NCBI GenBank assembly: GCA_050011155.1
Contig: JBEKJP010000058.1
Span: 26,177 to 90,176, forward strand
DNA length: 64,000 bases
Direction of reading: 5' to 3'
From: Palsa-504 sp050011155
Lineage (GTDB): Bacteria > Actinomycetota > Actinomycetes > Streptosporangiales > Streptosporangiaceae
Shown: positions 34,177 through 44,518 of the stretch, in pieces
Layout: each line of letters begins with the position of its first letter
Numbering within the stretch: the stretch's first letter is position 1
Notes under the pieces: model-generated
What the model was told of the DNA's origin: nothing
Seen by the model: the letters and a program-made list of their open reading frames with translations, nothing else
Databases searched by the model: none
Translations under genes and position numbers: made by a program

Positions 34177-34905
34177 ATGTCTTTCCGCGCCAGGCTTATT
34201 GCCACGGCTGCCCTCGCCACCTCGGCCTTCCTGCTCGTCCCGGCCGCCGCACAGGCCGCGCCGGACACGCAGGCGGCCACGCATCCGGTCCAGATCACCG
34301 GGGCCGAGCTGAAGACCGCTCTGCTGCCCGCCTCGACGTTCGGGTCCGGCTTCAAGGCCTTCGGGGCCACCAACTCGGGCAAGTCGCTCTGGCCAACGAA
34401 GGCGGTCAAGCACCCGTCCGCCATGAGCTGCATAAACTTCGAGAACGCCGGCGCTGTTCGCTACGGGGAAACCGCGGTCGCGGTCGCGGTGGCGGAGAAC
34501 AACAGCGCCATCACCGGCACCAACCTCGACAGCCTTAACCTGCTCTACGACCAGTCCGTGTACCAGTTCGCCAGCACCAAGGCGGCGGCTGCCTTCTACA
34601 ACCAGGCGCACGCGAAGTACGCCTCGTGCAAGTCGTTCATCGACAAGGCCTCGGGTGACCCCAACGGCGCCTCGACCATCACGCTGAAGTCCATCGCCAA
34701 GACCAAGGTGGGCACTGATCAGGCGTTCCAGCTCACCCAGATCGATCACGAACCCGGGCTCGGCGGCATCTCACTGAAGCTGAACACGCTGGTCACGGTG
34801 AAGGGCGCGGACGTCTTCATCTTCGTCAACGGCGGCACCGCGAACCGCCCGGTACCGGCCAAGACCATGCTGAAGCTGATCAGCCGGGTGGCGGCGCTCC
34901 GCTAG
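34177..34905 (+). CDS. Secreted protein, PknH-like extracellular sensor domain (paralog 2)
   Basis: 242 residues, paralog of the preceding gene. Signal peptide MSFRARLIATAALATSAFLLVPAAAQA. Shared segments: LLPASTFGSGFK, SAMSCINFE, YDQSVYQFASTKAAAAFYNQAHAKYASCKSF, KVGTDQAFQ, and the C-terminal MLKLISRVAALR. The same two cysteines are kept. The tandem pair, each with the word GATCAAATTCTC and a GGGGACC ribosome-site context, points to local duplication followed by strong divergence. A ligand-binding or cell-surface role is inference. Confidence 0.82.
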   Translation: MSFRARLIATAALATSAFLLVPAAAQAAPDTQAATHPVQITGAELKTALLPASTFGSGFKAFGATNSGKSLWPTKAVKHPSAMSCINFENAGAVRYGETAVAVAVAENNSAITGTNLDSLNLLYDQSVYQFASTKAAAAFYNQAHAKYASCKSFIDKASGDPNGASTITLKSIAKTKVGTDQAFQLTQIDHEPGLGGISLKLNTLVTVKGADVFIFVNGGTANRPVPAKTMLKLISRVAALR

Positions 34906-35258
34906 CCGACGAAGCCTCCGCGGGAGCAAGCTCCGCAGCACGAGCTCGCCCACCTCGCCGGGGGCCACGTCGGCCCCGTCGGGGGTGACGATGCGGGCCT
35001 CGGTGTTGGGGATGGCGTACCGCCCGCTGGCGTCCGGCCGGGTCCGCACGTCGTCAGGACCGGAGTAGATGCCGCCGGGGCCGGCCTCGGTCTGGCCGCA
35101 CAGCTGGTAGAGCTCGACGCCGGGAGAAGTCGCGGCTGGTGAAGTCCGGCAGCCGCAGCATGAACTGGAACATGGTCGGCACGCCGAAGAACACCGAGAT
35201 GCGCTCGCGCTCGATCAGCGCCGCCGCCGTCCGCTCCAGCGGATCCGGTCCTGGCATG
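34906..35258 (-). pseudogene. AMP-binding (acyl-CoA ligase) fragment with internal deletion
   Basis: Two pieces of one ANL-family enzyme are readable. The first (35258 to about 35125) reads ALIERERISVFFGVPTMFQFML and DFTSRDFS. The second, in another frame (about 35123-34915), reads GVELYQLCGQTEAGPGGIYS, GRYAIPNTEARIVTPDGADV and GEVGELVLRS. About 25-30 residues between them, the N-terminal half with the P-loop, and the C-terminal domain are gone. It is wedged between the second secreted gene and the PHP-UvrD gene. Confidence 0.8.
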
Positions 35259-35287
35259 GCACGAGTCATGGCAGGATCGGATCCGCG

Positions 35288-38380
<3,093 letters not shown>

Positions 38381-39416
38381 ACGCCCCGGCCATCGCTGTT
38401 CCTCCGATCTCGATCGGGGGAACCTCTACCCCGTTTGGCCCGTATCGAACTTGTGTTTTTATTACGGACGGGTCCTGGCGCGTGCCGGTCCGTTCCGCGC
38501 CGAGGCCAGCCGTCACCACGAAGGCCACCCCGGCCAGCGACAGGGCCTGCGGGACCTGGCCGAGCAGCGCCAGCCCGGCCAGCACGGCGAGGGCAGGCTC
38601 GAGGCACATCAGCGTGCCGAACGCGGCCGTGGTCAGCCGCCGCAGCGCGTACATCTCCAGGCTGAACGGGATCACCGGCAGCAGCAGCGCCAGCCCGAAA
38701 CCGAACAGCAGCAGGTGCGGCGCCAGCACCCGGCCGATGTCGCCGGCCGCGAACGGGGTCGACACCAGGGCCGCCACTCCGATGGACACGGCCAGCCCCT
38801 GCAGGCCCGCGACCTCGTCGCCGACCGCCTGGGTGAGCAGGATGTACGCGGCCCAGCAGAGCGCCGCCCCGAGGGCGAAGAGCACGCCGAGCGGGCTGCC
38901 GCCGCCCTGCCACGGGTGGGTCAGCAGCAGCACGCCGGCCGCGGCCAGCCCCGGCCACAGCAGCCGGCGGGCCCCGCCCTGCCCATTTCCGGCACGGGCC
39001 ACGGCCACGCTCAGCGGGCCGAGGAACTCCAGGGCGCTGGCGGTGCCGAGCGGGAGCCGGGCCACCGACGCCATGAACAGCATCGTCACCCCGGCGGTGA
39101 CCGTGCCCAGCGCGATCGTGGCCAGCAGGACCGGCCGCCGGAACCGCCAGGGCCGGGGCCGCACCGCGATCACCAGGATCAGGGCCGCCCAGGCCAGCCG
39201 CATCCAGACCGCGCCCATCGGGCCGATCTGGCCGAACAGCGGAACGGACAGCGCCAGGCCGAGCTGGACCATGGACATCGAGCCCACGGCCATCAAGGTG
39301 CCCACCCTGGCCGGGCTCGTGTTACGGATCATGGTCCCCAGTACAGCCGAGCCTGATCGTCCGCGTCCACGTGAGATTGATGGACATACCGTTCATGAAT
39401 CGTGAATGATGCTGGC

Positions 39417-40307
39417 GTGGACTCGCGCCGCCTGGAGCTGCTGCTCGAGCTGTCCCGCCTGGGCTCGATGCGGGAGGTCAGCGAGGCGATGCACGTCACC
39501 ACCTCCACCGTCTCGCAGCAGCTCGCGGCGCTAGCCCGGGAGGCGGGCACCCCGCTCACGGAACCGGACGGACGGCGGGTGCGGCTGACCCCGGCCGGGC
39601 GGCGGCTGGCCGAGCACGCGGTCACCATCCTGGCTGCGATCGAGGCTGCCCGGCGAGACCTGGACCCGGCCGCCCGGCCGGCCGGGACGGTGCGCGTGGC
39701 GGCCTACGCGTCGGCATTCCGCCAGGTGCTGCTGCCAGTGGTCAGGATCCTGGCCGGCCAGTGGCCGCAGGTCCGGCTGCGGCTGTTCGAGCACGAGCCG
39801 GCCGAGGCCCTGGACCTGCTGGCCGCGGACGAGATCGACCTGGCGCTGACTTATGACTACAACCTCGCGCCGGCCAGGTTCGGCGGGAGCCTGCGCGGGC
39901 GGCCGCTAGGAGCCGTGCCGTGGAGCCTGGGCACGCCGTCGTCCGGCGACCGGCCCGCGGGCACCGCGGTCGAGGTGTTCGGCCGGTACCGGGACAGCGA
40001 CTGGATCGTCAACTCGCGCAACACCGCCGACGAGGAGGTGATCCGGATCATCGCCTCGCTGGCCGGCTTCGAGCCGCGGGTCACGCAGCGCGCCGACAGC
40101 CTCGACCTAGTGCAGGACATGATCCTGGCCGGCCTGGGGGTGGGCCTGCTACCGGCCCTGCTACCGACTGGGCGCACCGCCCGCGGGGTGGCACTGCGGC
40201 GGCTGCGGCAGCCCGAGGTGATCCTGCGGCCCTACGCCGTGACCCGGCGCGGCCACGACGCCTGGCCGCCGCTCGCCCTGGTGATCCGGCTTATCGCCGA
40301 GGCGTAA
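39417..40307 (+). CDS. LysR-family transcriptional regulator
   Basis: About 296 residues. The N-terminal helix-turn-helix reads RRLELLLELSRLGSMREVSEAMHVTTSTVSQQLAALAREAGTPL, the usual start of actinomycete LysR/ArgP-like regulators. The substrate-binding domain spans residues 90-296. GTG 39417 is preferred; an in-frame GTG at 39402 would add five residues, and neither has a strong ribosome site. It is divergent from the EamA exporter, a common regulator/exporter arrangement. Its 3' end overlaps the run-on tail of the VOC gene. Confidence 0.9.
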   Translation: MDSRRLELLLELSRLGSMREVSEAMHVTTSTVSQQLAALAREAGTPLTEPDGRRVRLTPAGRRLAEHAVTILAAIEAARRDLDPAARPAGTVRVAAYASAFRQVLLPVVRILAGQWPQVRLRLFEHEPAEALDLLAADEIDLALTYDYNLAPARFGGSLRGRPLGAVPWSLGTPSSGDRPAGTAVEVFGRYRDSDWIVNSRNTADEEVIRIIASLAGFEPRVTQRADSLDLVQDMILAGLGVGLLPALLPTGRTARGVALRRLRQPEVILRPYAVTRRGHDAWPPLALVIRLIAEA

Positions 40308-40754
40308 GTTAATGTCGAACTCGTTGTCCTCAGGGTCTCTCATCCCCACCGCGTAGTGATCGCCGCTGCCGTCGCCGAGGGCGCCGGTGATCGTGGCCCC
40401 GAGGTCCGCCAGCCGGTTGGCCTCGGCATCGACGCGCTGCTTACGGACGGCGAGCGGAACCGAGCGGTCGGTCGTGGCGACACCGCCGCTGGCGTGGACA
40501 TCGAAGTGCAGGCGGTTCTTGACCACCTTGGCCGCCGGCTCCATCCGGAACCAGATGCGGGGACCTTCACCGCGGGGATCGCTGATCTTGTCCACGCCGA
40601 TGCCTACGTCAAGCCCGACCTCGCGCCGCCAGTCGTCCCAGGTCGCGAACCCTTCCGGCGGCGGCTCGAGCACGTATCCCAGGGCCGCCGCCCAGAAGCG
40701 GGCGAGCAGATCGGGGTCCTTGCAGTCGATGACAAGCTGGAATCTGACCGGCAT
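40161..40754 (-). CDS. VOC-family (glyoxalase-like) protein, C-terminal run-on
   Basis: 197 residues. The domain opens PVRFQLVIDCKDPDLLARFWAAALGY and contains IWFRMEPAAKVVKNRLHFDVHA and MRDPEDNEFDINLR, the usual end of this VOC subfamily. The conserved part stops near residue 150; the remaining 45 residues are antisense to the LysR gene and Pro/Gly-rich, so the natural stop near 40300 appears lost. Metal ligands (His in LHFDVH, Glu in DNEFD) are present. Function unknown; relatives are often annotated as glyoxalase or bleomycin-resistance-like. Confidence 0.82.
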   Translation of the reverse strand: MPVRFQLVIDCKDPDLLARFWAAALGYVLEPPPEGFATWDDWRREVGLDVGIGVDKISDPRGEGPRIWFRMEPAAKVVKNRLHFDVHASGGVATTDRSVPLAVRKQRVDAEANRLADLGATITGALGDGSGDHYAVGMRDPEDNEFDINLRLGDKPDHQGERRPGVVAAPGHGVGPQDHLGLPQPPQCHPAGGAPSR

Positions 40755-40805
40755 CGTGTTCCCATCGCCTCAATACCTAACCGGACGATCGAAACTATAC
40801 ACGAA

Positions 40806-41483
40806 TCAGGGCCGCCCGTACCGGGCTAGGAAAACCTCCACCGCGGAGCGGGCAATACGGTCGAGTTGGTCATCGGGCGGCAGCACGCCGGTCCCGGCGA
40901 ACATGGCCTGGTTCATCGGCAGGTACATGACCAGCCCGGCGAACTGGTACGCGGCCAGCGTCGGGTCGCCGAGGCCGTGCAGCAGGCCGCGCCCTTCCAG
41001 GCCCTGCAGCGCCTCCCCCAGTATCACCAGCGCGCGGTCGAAGCCCAGCTCGAACCAGGCCTGCCCGACCTCGGGGAAGCGATCGGCCTCGGCGACCACC
41101 AGCCGCCGCAGCCGCAGCACGTCCGGCTGCAGCAAGCCGTGCAGGAAGCCGCTGGCCAGGTCGAGCAGCGCGGCGTGCACGTCCCTGACGTCGCCGAGCG
41201 TGCGGGCGACGACGGCGGCCAGCCGGTCCACCACTGCGGTGGTGGTGACCCCGATAACCTCGGCGAACAGGTGCTGCTTGTCGCCGAACTGCTTGTAGAC
41301 CGTCTGCTTGGACACCGACGCGGCCGCGGCGACCTGGTCCGTGGTCGCGCCGAGGTAGCCCTGCCGGACGAACACCTCGGTGGCCGCCTCCAGAATGGCC
41401 TGCCGCCGCCGCGCCGACCGCCCGGTCTCCGCCGCGCCTGTCCCGGCGTCGGCCTCCACGCCGACGTCCAGCTCAAGATCCAC
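40806..41483 (-). CDS. TetR-family transcriptional regulator
   Basis: 225 residues. The HTH reads AILEAATEVFVRQGYLGATTDQVAAAASVSKQTVYKQFGDKQHLF. The remainder is a TetR_C-type ligand-binding helical domain (LGFDRALVILGEAL). Divergent from an alpha/beta hydrolase. The intergenic region holds two copies of the palindrome ACGGTACCGT and a 20-bp tandem repeat that lies between the gene start and the palindromes. It probably represses itself and the hydrolase. Confidence 0.93.
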   Translation of the reverse strand: MDLELDVGVEADAGTGAAETGRSARRRQAILEAATEVFVRQGYLGATTDQVAAAASVSKQTVYKQFGDKQHLFAEVIGVTTTAVVDRLAAVVARTLGDVRDVHAALLDLASGFLHGLLQPDVLRLRRLVVAEADRFPEVGQAWFELGFDRALVILGEALQGLEGRGLLHGLGDPTLAAYQFAGLVMYLPMNQAMFAGTGVLPPDDQLDRIARSAVEVFLARYGRP

Positions 41484-41501
41484 GAGGACCCCTTCCCTGA
41501 G

Positions 41502-41579
41502 TTGCTCCTCCCGGAGAGCAGAAGCTCCTCCCGGAGAGCAGTTGCTCCTCCCGGAGAGCAGTTGCTCCTCCCCTGAGAG
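41502..41579. repeat. 20-bp tandem repeat, nearly four units, upstream of TetR
   Basis: Unit TTGCTCCTCCCGGAGAGCAG at 41502-41521, 41522-41541 (starts AA), 41542-41561, and a diverged fourth to 41579. On the minus strand each unit carries GGGAGGAG, a ribosome-site-like word, so copy number would change the 5' leader of the TetR mRNA. Confidence 0.9.
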
Positions 41580-41585
41580 TACTAG

Positions 41586-41617
41586 ACGGTACCGTACCGC
41601 GTCGAGTACGGTACCGT
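41586..41617. promoter_or_regulatory. Twin ACGGTACCGT palindromes (TetR operators)
   Basis: The perfect 10-base palindrome occurs at 41586-41595 and 41608-41617, with centres 22 bases apart, about two helical turns. It lies between the divergent TetR and hydrolase genes. Confidence 0.72.
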
Positions 41618-41655
41618 TCAGTACCTAGCAATAACGAGGCCTACGGGAGGATGAC

Positions 41656-42465
41656 ATGAGCACGGTTCACTCTGCGGACGGCACCCCCATCGCCTTCGAC
41701 GCGTGGGGCGACGGCCCGCCGCTGATCCTGGTCGACGGGGCGACGAGCCACCGGGGCGTCAACCAGCTGAACGCCGAGGCCGGCAAGCTGCTGAGCGACC
41801 GATTCCGGGTGTACGCCTACGACCGCCGGGGGCGCGGCGAGAGCGGCGACACCGCTCCCTACGCGGTGCGGCGCGAGATCGATGACCTGGCCGCCCTGAT
41901 CGAGGAGGCCGGGGCGCCCGCGCTGGTCTGCGGGTTCTCCTCGGGCGCCATTCTCGCCCTGGACGCGGCCGCGGCCGGGCTGCCGATCAGCCGGCTGGCG
42001 GTGTTCGAGCCGCCGTTCTCGGTCGGCGACGGCCGTCCGCCGCTGCCCGCCGACTACGTCGAGCGGCTCGACGCGTACACCGCGGCCGGCCAGCCCGGCG
42101 CTGCGGTCGAGCTGTTCATGACCGCCGCGATCGGGCTGCCGCCCGAGGCCGTGGCCGGGATGCGGGAGACCCCGTTCTGGCCCGCGCTCGAGGCGGTCGC
42201 CCCCACCATCGCCTACGACGGCCGGATCGTCGGCACGACCATGTCCGGCGCGCCGCTGCCCGCGGACCGGTGGGCCGCCATCAGCGTGCCGGTCCTGGTG
42301 ATGTACGGGCGCGGCACCGCGCCGTGGCTGATCTCCGGGGCCCGCGCGCTGGCGGACCTGCTGCCGACCGCGACGCTGGAGCCGGTCGACGGCGAGCAGC
42401 ACACCGTGCCCGCCGAGGTACTGGCCCCCGTCCTGCGCGGGTTCGCCGCCGGCGACGCCGAGTAG
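41656..42465 (+). CDS. Alpha/beta hydrolase
   Basis: 269 residues. The fold is readable: PPLILVDGATSHRG, YDRRGRGESGDTAPY, nucleophile elbow VCGFSSGAILAL (Ser), the acid region PVLVMYGRG, and the catalytic His in DGEQHTVP. Substrate unknown. The start ATG is preceded by GGGAGGA. It follows the twin palindromes and is likely repressed by the divergent TetR protein. It stops 6 bases before the end of the convergent TetR gene. Confidence 0.9.
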   Translation: MSTVHSADGTPIAFDAWGDGPPLILVDGATSHRGVNQLNAEAGKLLSDRFRVYAYDRRGRGESGDTAPYAVRREIDDLAALIEEAGAPALVCGFSSGAILALDAAAAGLPISRLAVFEPPFSVGDGRPPLPADYVERLDAYTAAGQPGAAVELFMTAAIGLPPEAVAGMRETPFWPALEAVAPTIAYDGRIVGTTMSGAPLPADRWAAISVPVLVMYGRGTAPWLISGARALADLLPTATLEPVDGEQHTVPAEVLAPVLRGFAAGDAE

Positions 42466-42471
42466 GGGCGC

Positions 42472-43080
42472 CTAGTCCTGGACGCTGGCCGGGTGCGACT
42501 GGCGCAGCCCGGCGATGAGCAGCCCGACCATGTGACGCGCGTCGTAGCGCGGGTCGGCGCCAGCGCCCGCGCACAGGTTGCCGACGCCGTACAGGAGCCC
42601 GAACGCATCGGTGCCCGGGCGGATCTCGCCGGCGGCGGCCGCGGCGTCGAGCAGCTCGGCGCACACCGGCACGAGGCGGTCAAGGAAGTAAGCGTGCAGC
42701 GTCTTGAAGCCGGCCTGGTCGGACCGCAGCGCCGCGGCGAGTCCGTGCTTGGTGACCAGGAAATCGACGAACTTCTCGATCCACTGGGCCAGCGCCGCGT
42801 GCGGCGTGCCGCTGCTGGCCAGCAGGGCCGGCCCGGCCTCGGCACACGCCTCGACCTGGTGCCGGTAGACGGCGACGATCAGGTCGGCCCGGGTCGGGAA
42901 GTGACGGTAGATCGTGCCCATCCCGACGCCGGCCCTGGCCGCGATGTCGCGTACCGGCGCTTCCACCCCGGAGGCGACGAACACGGCCGCGGCCGCCTCG
43001 AGCAGGGTCTGCTCGTTGCGCCGGGCATCGGCGCGTTTCCGCGGAAACGCGCGCTCGGTCTGCTCGCCCGTGTCGGCCAC
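42472..43080 (-). CDS. TetR-family transcriptional regulator
   Basis: About 202 residues. HTH: LLEAAAAVFVASGVEAPVRDIAARAGVGMGTIYRHFPTRADLI; the C-terminal domain resembles the SCO-type TetR proteins (TKHGLAAALRSD, LLIAGLRQSHP). GTG 43080 with GGGAG upstream is chosen over a longer frame that runs through the intergenic operator. A perfect palindrome of 18 or more bases lies in its N-terminal codons (43031-43052). Divergent from the LLM oxidoreductase; the long inverted repeat between them is its probable operator. Confidence 0.9.
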   Translation of the reverse strand: MADTGEQTERAFPRKRADARRNEQTLLEAAAAVFVASGVEAPVRDIAARAGVGMGTIYRHFPTRADLIVAVYRHQVEACAEAGPALLASSGTPHAALAQWIEKFVDFLVTKHGLAAALRSDQAGFKTLHAYFLDRLVPVCAELLDAAAAAGEIRPGTDAFGLLYGVGNLCAGAGADPRYDARHMVGLLIAGLRQSHPASVQD

Positions 43081-43107
43081 CGGGCCGCTCCCTCGATCGC
43101 TTCGGCT

Positions 43108-43160
43108 TGACAAGCGGAACACTGCTCCATATGTTGAGCGGAGCAGCGTTCCGCTTGTCA
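43108..43160. promoter_or_regulatory. Long inverted repeat in the TetR/LLM intergenic region, with promoter
   Basis: Two 21-base arms (43108-43128 and 43140-43160) match as inverted repeats at 20 of 21 positions around an 11-base spacer. The left arm begins in TTGACA (43107-43112) and 17 bases on is TATGTT, a good promoter for the oxidoreductase gene. A TetR dimer pair bound here would block both divergent promoters. Confidence 0.75.
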
Positions 43161-43195
43161 TGATGCCAGAACCGGCGAGACAGGAGCAACAGCCC

Positions 43196-44071
43196 ATGAC
43201 GCACACCACCCGGCCCAGTTTCGGGCTCGCGACGGCTCCGCAGCAGGTCAGCTACCACGACGTGCTGCGGGTCTGGCGAGAAGCGGACGCGATCGCCCAG
43301 ATCGAGCACGCGTGGCTGTTCGATCACCTCCTGCCGATCGGCGGTGACCCGGACGGCCCGATCTTCGAAGGCTGGACCCTGCTGTCAGCCCTCGCCGCGC
43401 AGACCGCACGGCTGCGCCTCGGGCTGCTCGTGACCAGCAACCGCTTCCGCCCGCCCGCCATGCTGGCCAAGATCGCGACGACCGTCGACATCGTCTCCGG
43501 CGGACGGCTCGACTTCGGCATCGGCGCGGGCTCACGCCCCAGCATTCCCTGGGCCCGGCGCGAGTACGAGGCCCACGGCCTGCCCTACGACGACTTCACC
43601 CACTCGGTCGGCAGCCTGGCCGAGGCGTGCACGGTCATCCGGCGGCTGTGGACCGAGGACAAGCCGTTCGACTTCGACGGGACGTTCGTCCATCTCACCG
43701 GGGCGTTCGGCAACCCCAAGCCCGTCCAGCGGCCTCATCCGCCGATCATGATCGGCGGGCGCTCCACCGCGACGCTGCGCGTGGTGGCCGAGCACGCCGA
43801 CGGGTGGAACATCCCCGGCGGCGACATCGAAGACGCCGTCTCCCGCAGCGCGCTGCTTGACCGCCTCTGCACCGAGATCGGCCGCGACCCCGCCTCGATC
43901 ACCCGGTCTATCTACCTGCCGGTCTCCTACGAGCACCCGAATGACACCCGGAACGCGATCGCCGAGGCCGTCGGCGCCGGCTTCAGCCACGTCATCCTGG
44001 GGCTGGCGGCCCCGTACCCCGAAGGCGTCGCCCGCTGGGTGGCCGACGAGATCATCGGCCAGCCGGCCTGA
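43196..44071 (+). CDS. LLM-class F420-dependent oxidoreductase
   Basis: 291 residues, luciferase-like TIM barrel. FDHLLPIGG, LRLGLLVTSNRFRPPAMLAKIATTVDIVSGGRLDFGIGAGSR and PHPPIMIGGRSTATLRVVAEHADGWN are the family hallmarks; members in actinomycetes mostly use F420 and some FMN. ATG 43196 is chosen (GGAG upstream) over a longer frame into the operator. Regulated by the divergent TetR. Substrate unknown. Confidence 0.92.
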   Translation: MTHTTRPSFGLATAPQQVSYHDVLRVWREADAIAQIEHAWLFDHLLPIGGDPDGPIFEGWTLLSALAAQTARLRLGLLVTSNRFRPPAMLAKIATTVDIVSGGRLDFGIGAGSRPSIPWARREYEAHGLPYDDFTHSVGSLAEACTVIRRLWTEDKPFDFDGTFVHLTGAFGNPKPVQRPHPPIMIGGRSTATLRVVAEHADGWNIPGGDIEDAVSRSALLDRLCTEIGRDPASITRSIYLPVSYEHPNDTRNAIAEAVGAGFSHVILGLAAPYPEGVARWVADEIIGQPA

Positions 44072-44151
44072 TCCGCAGCTGAGATCCTCGCGCCGGCCTG
44101 GGCGGACATACAGGCCGCCGCGGAACGGCGCCGGCGTCGGAGACGTGGCGA

Positions 44152-44331
44152 TTTAGGTCTGGACGGCGGTCCCCGGCGGGGAACGGGCGGCGGGGCTTCT
44201 CACGATCGAGAACCCAGGCCTGCGGCCGGCCGTGCACCTGCCAGTGGCGGCCGCCGCCGGACAGGTCGACGATCGCGGTGTCCTCGTCGATCCCGAGCAC
44301 CGCGGTCTCCGGCGGCGCGCCCGCTGTGGCC
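44152..44331 (-). pseudogene. Truncated duplicate of the 3' end of the peptidase-E-like gene
   Basis: Reads LGIDEDTAIVDLSGGG, HWQVHGRPQAWVLD and a shifted tail. It is homologous, at about nine of ten bases over the best 120 bases, to 46223-46421 of the full gene, and in the same orientation. The two copies flank the 13E12 HNH gene. A one-base shift near the end puts the expected VQT-stop out of frame. The rest of 44072-44518 is AT-richer leader DNA for the HNH gene with no other gene seen. Confidence 0.82.
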
Positions 44332-44504
44332 CCGGTACCCCCTGGCCCCGCTGCTTGCTTACCGGCACACCAATATCATCGTTCACTATTTCGATTTACT
44401 CTTATTTACAGCGTTTCATGTCGTCAAAATGTCGTAGCCATGCCCTAGGATCGAACTCAGAAGCTAGAGATCTGCCCTGGCCTCTGGCCTCCGGCCTCCG
44501 GAAG

Positions 44505-44515
44505 GGAGGTGATCC
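44505..44515 (+). promoter_or_regulatory. Extended Shine-Dalgarno of the 13E12 gene
   Basis: GGAGGTGATCC is an 11-base complement to the 3' end of 16S rRNA, far longer than other ribosome sites in the window. The GGAGG core ends 9 bases before ATG 44519. Confidence 0.8.
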
Positions 44516-44518
44516 GGC

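Noticed and set aside
38404..38417. CCGATC-TC-GATCGG as a terminator between helicase and EamA genes
   Set aside because: Stem of only six pairs with a two-base loop and no T-run in either direction.
41502..41579. Tandem 20-bp units considered as a CRISPR array
   Set aside because: Units abut directly with no unique spacers and no cas genes are near.
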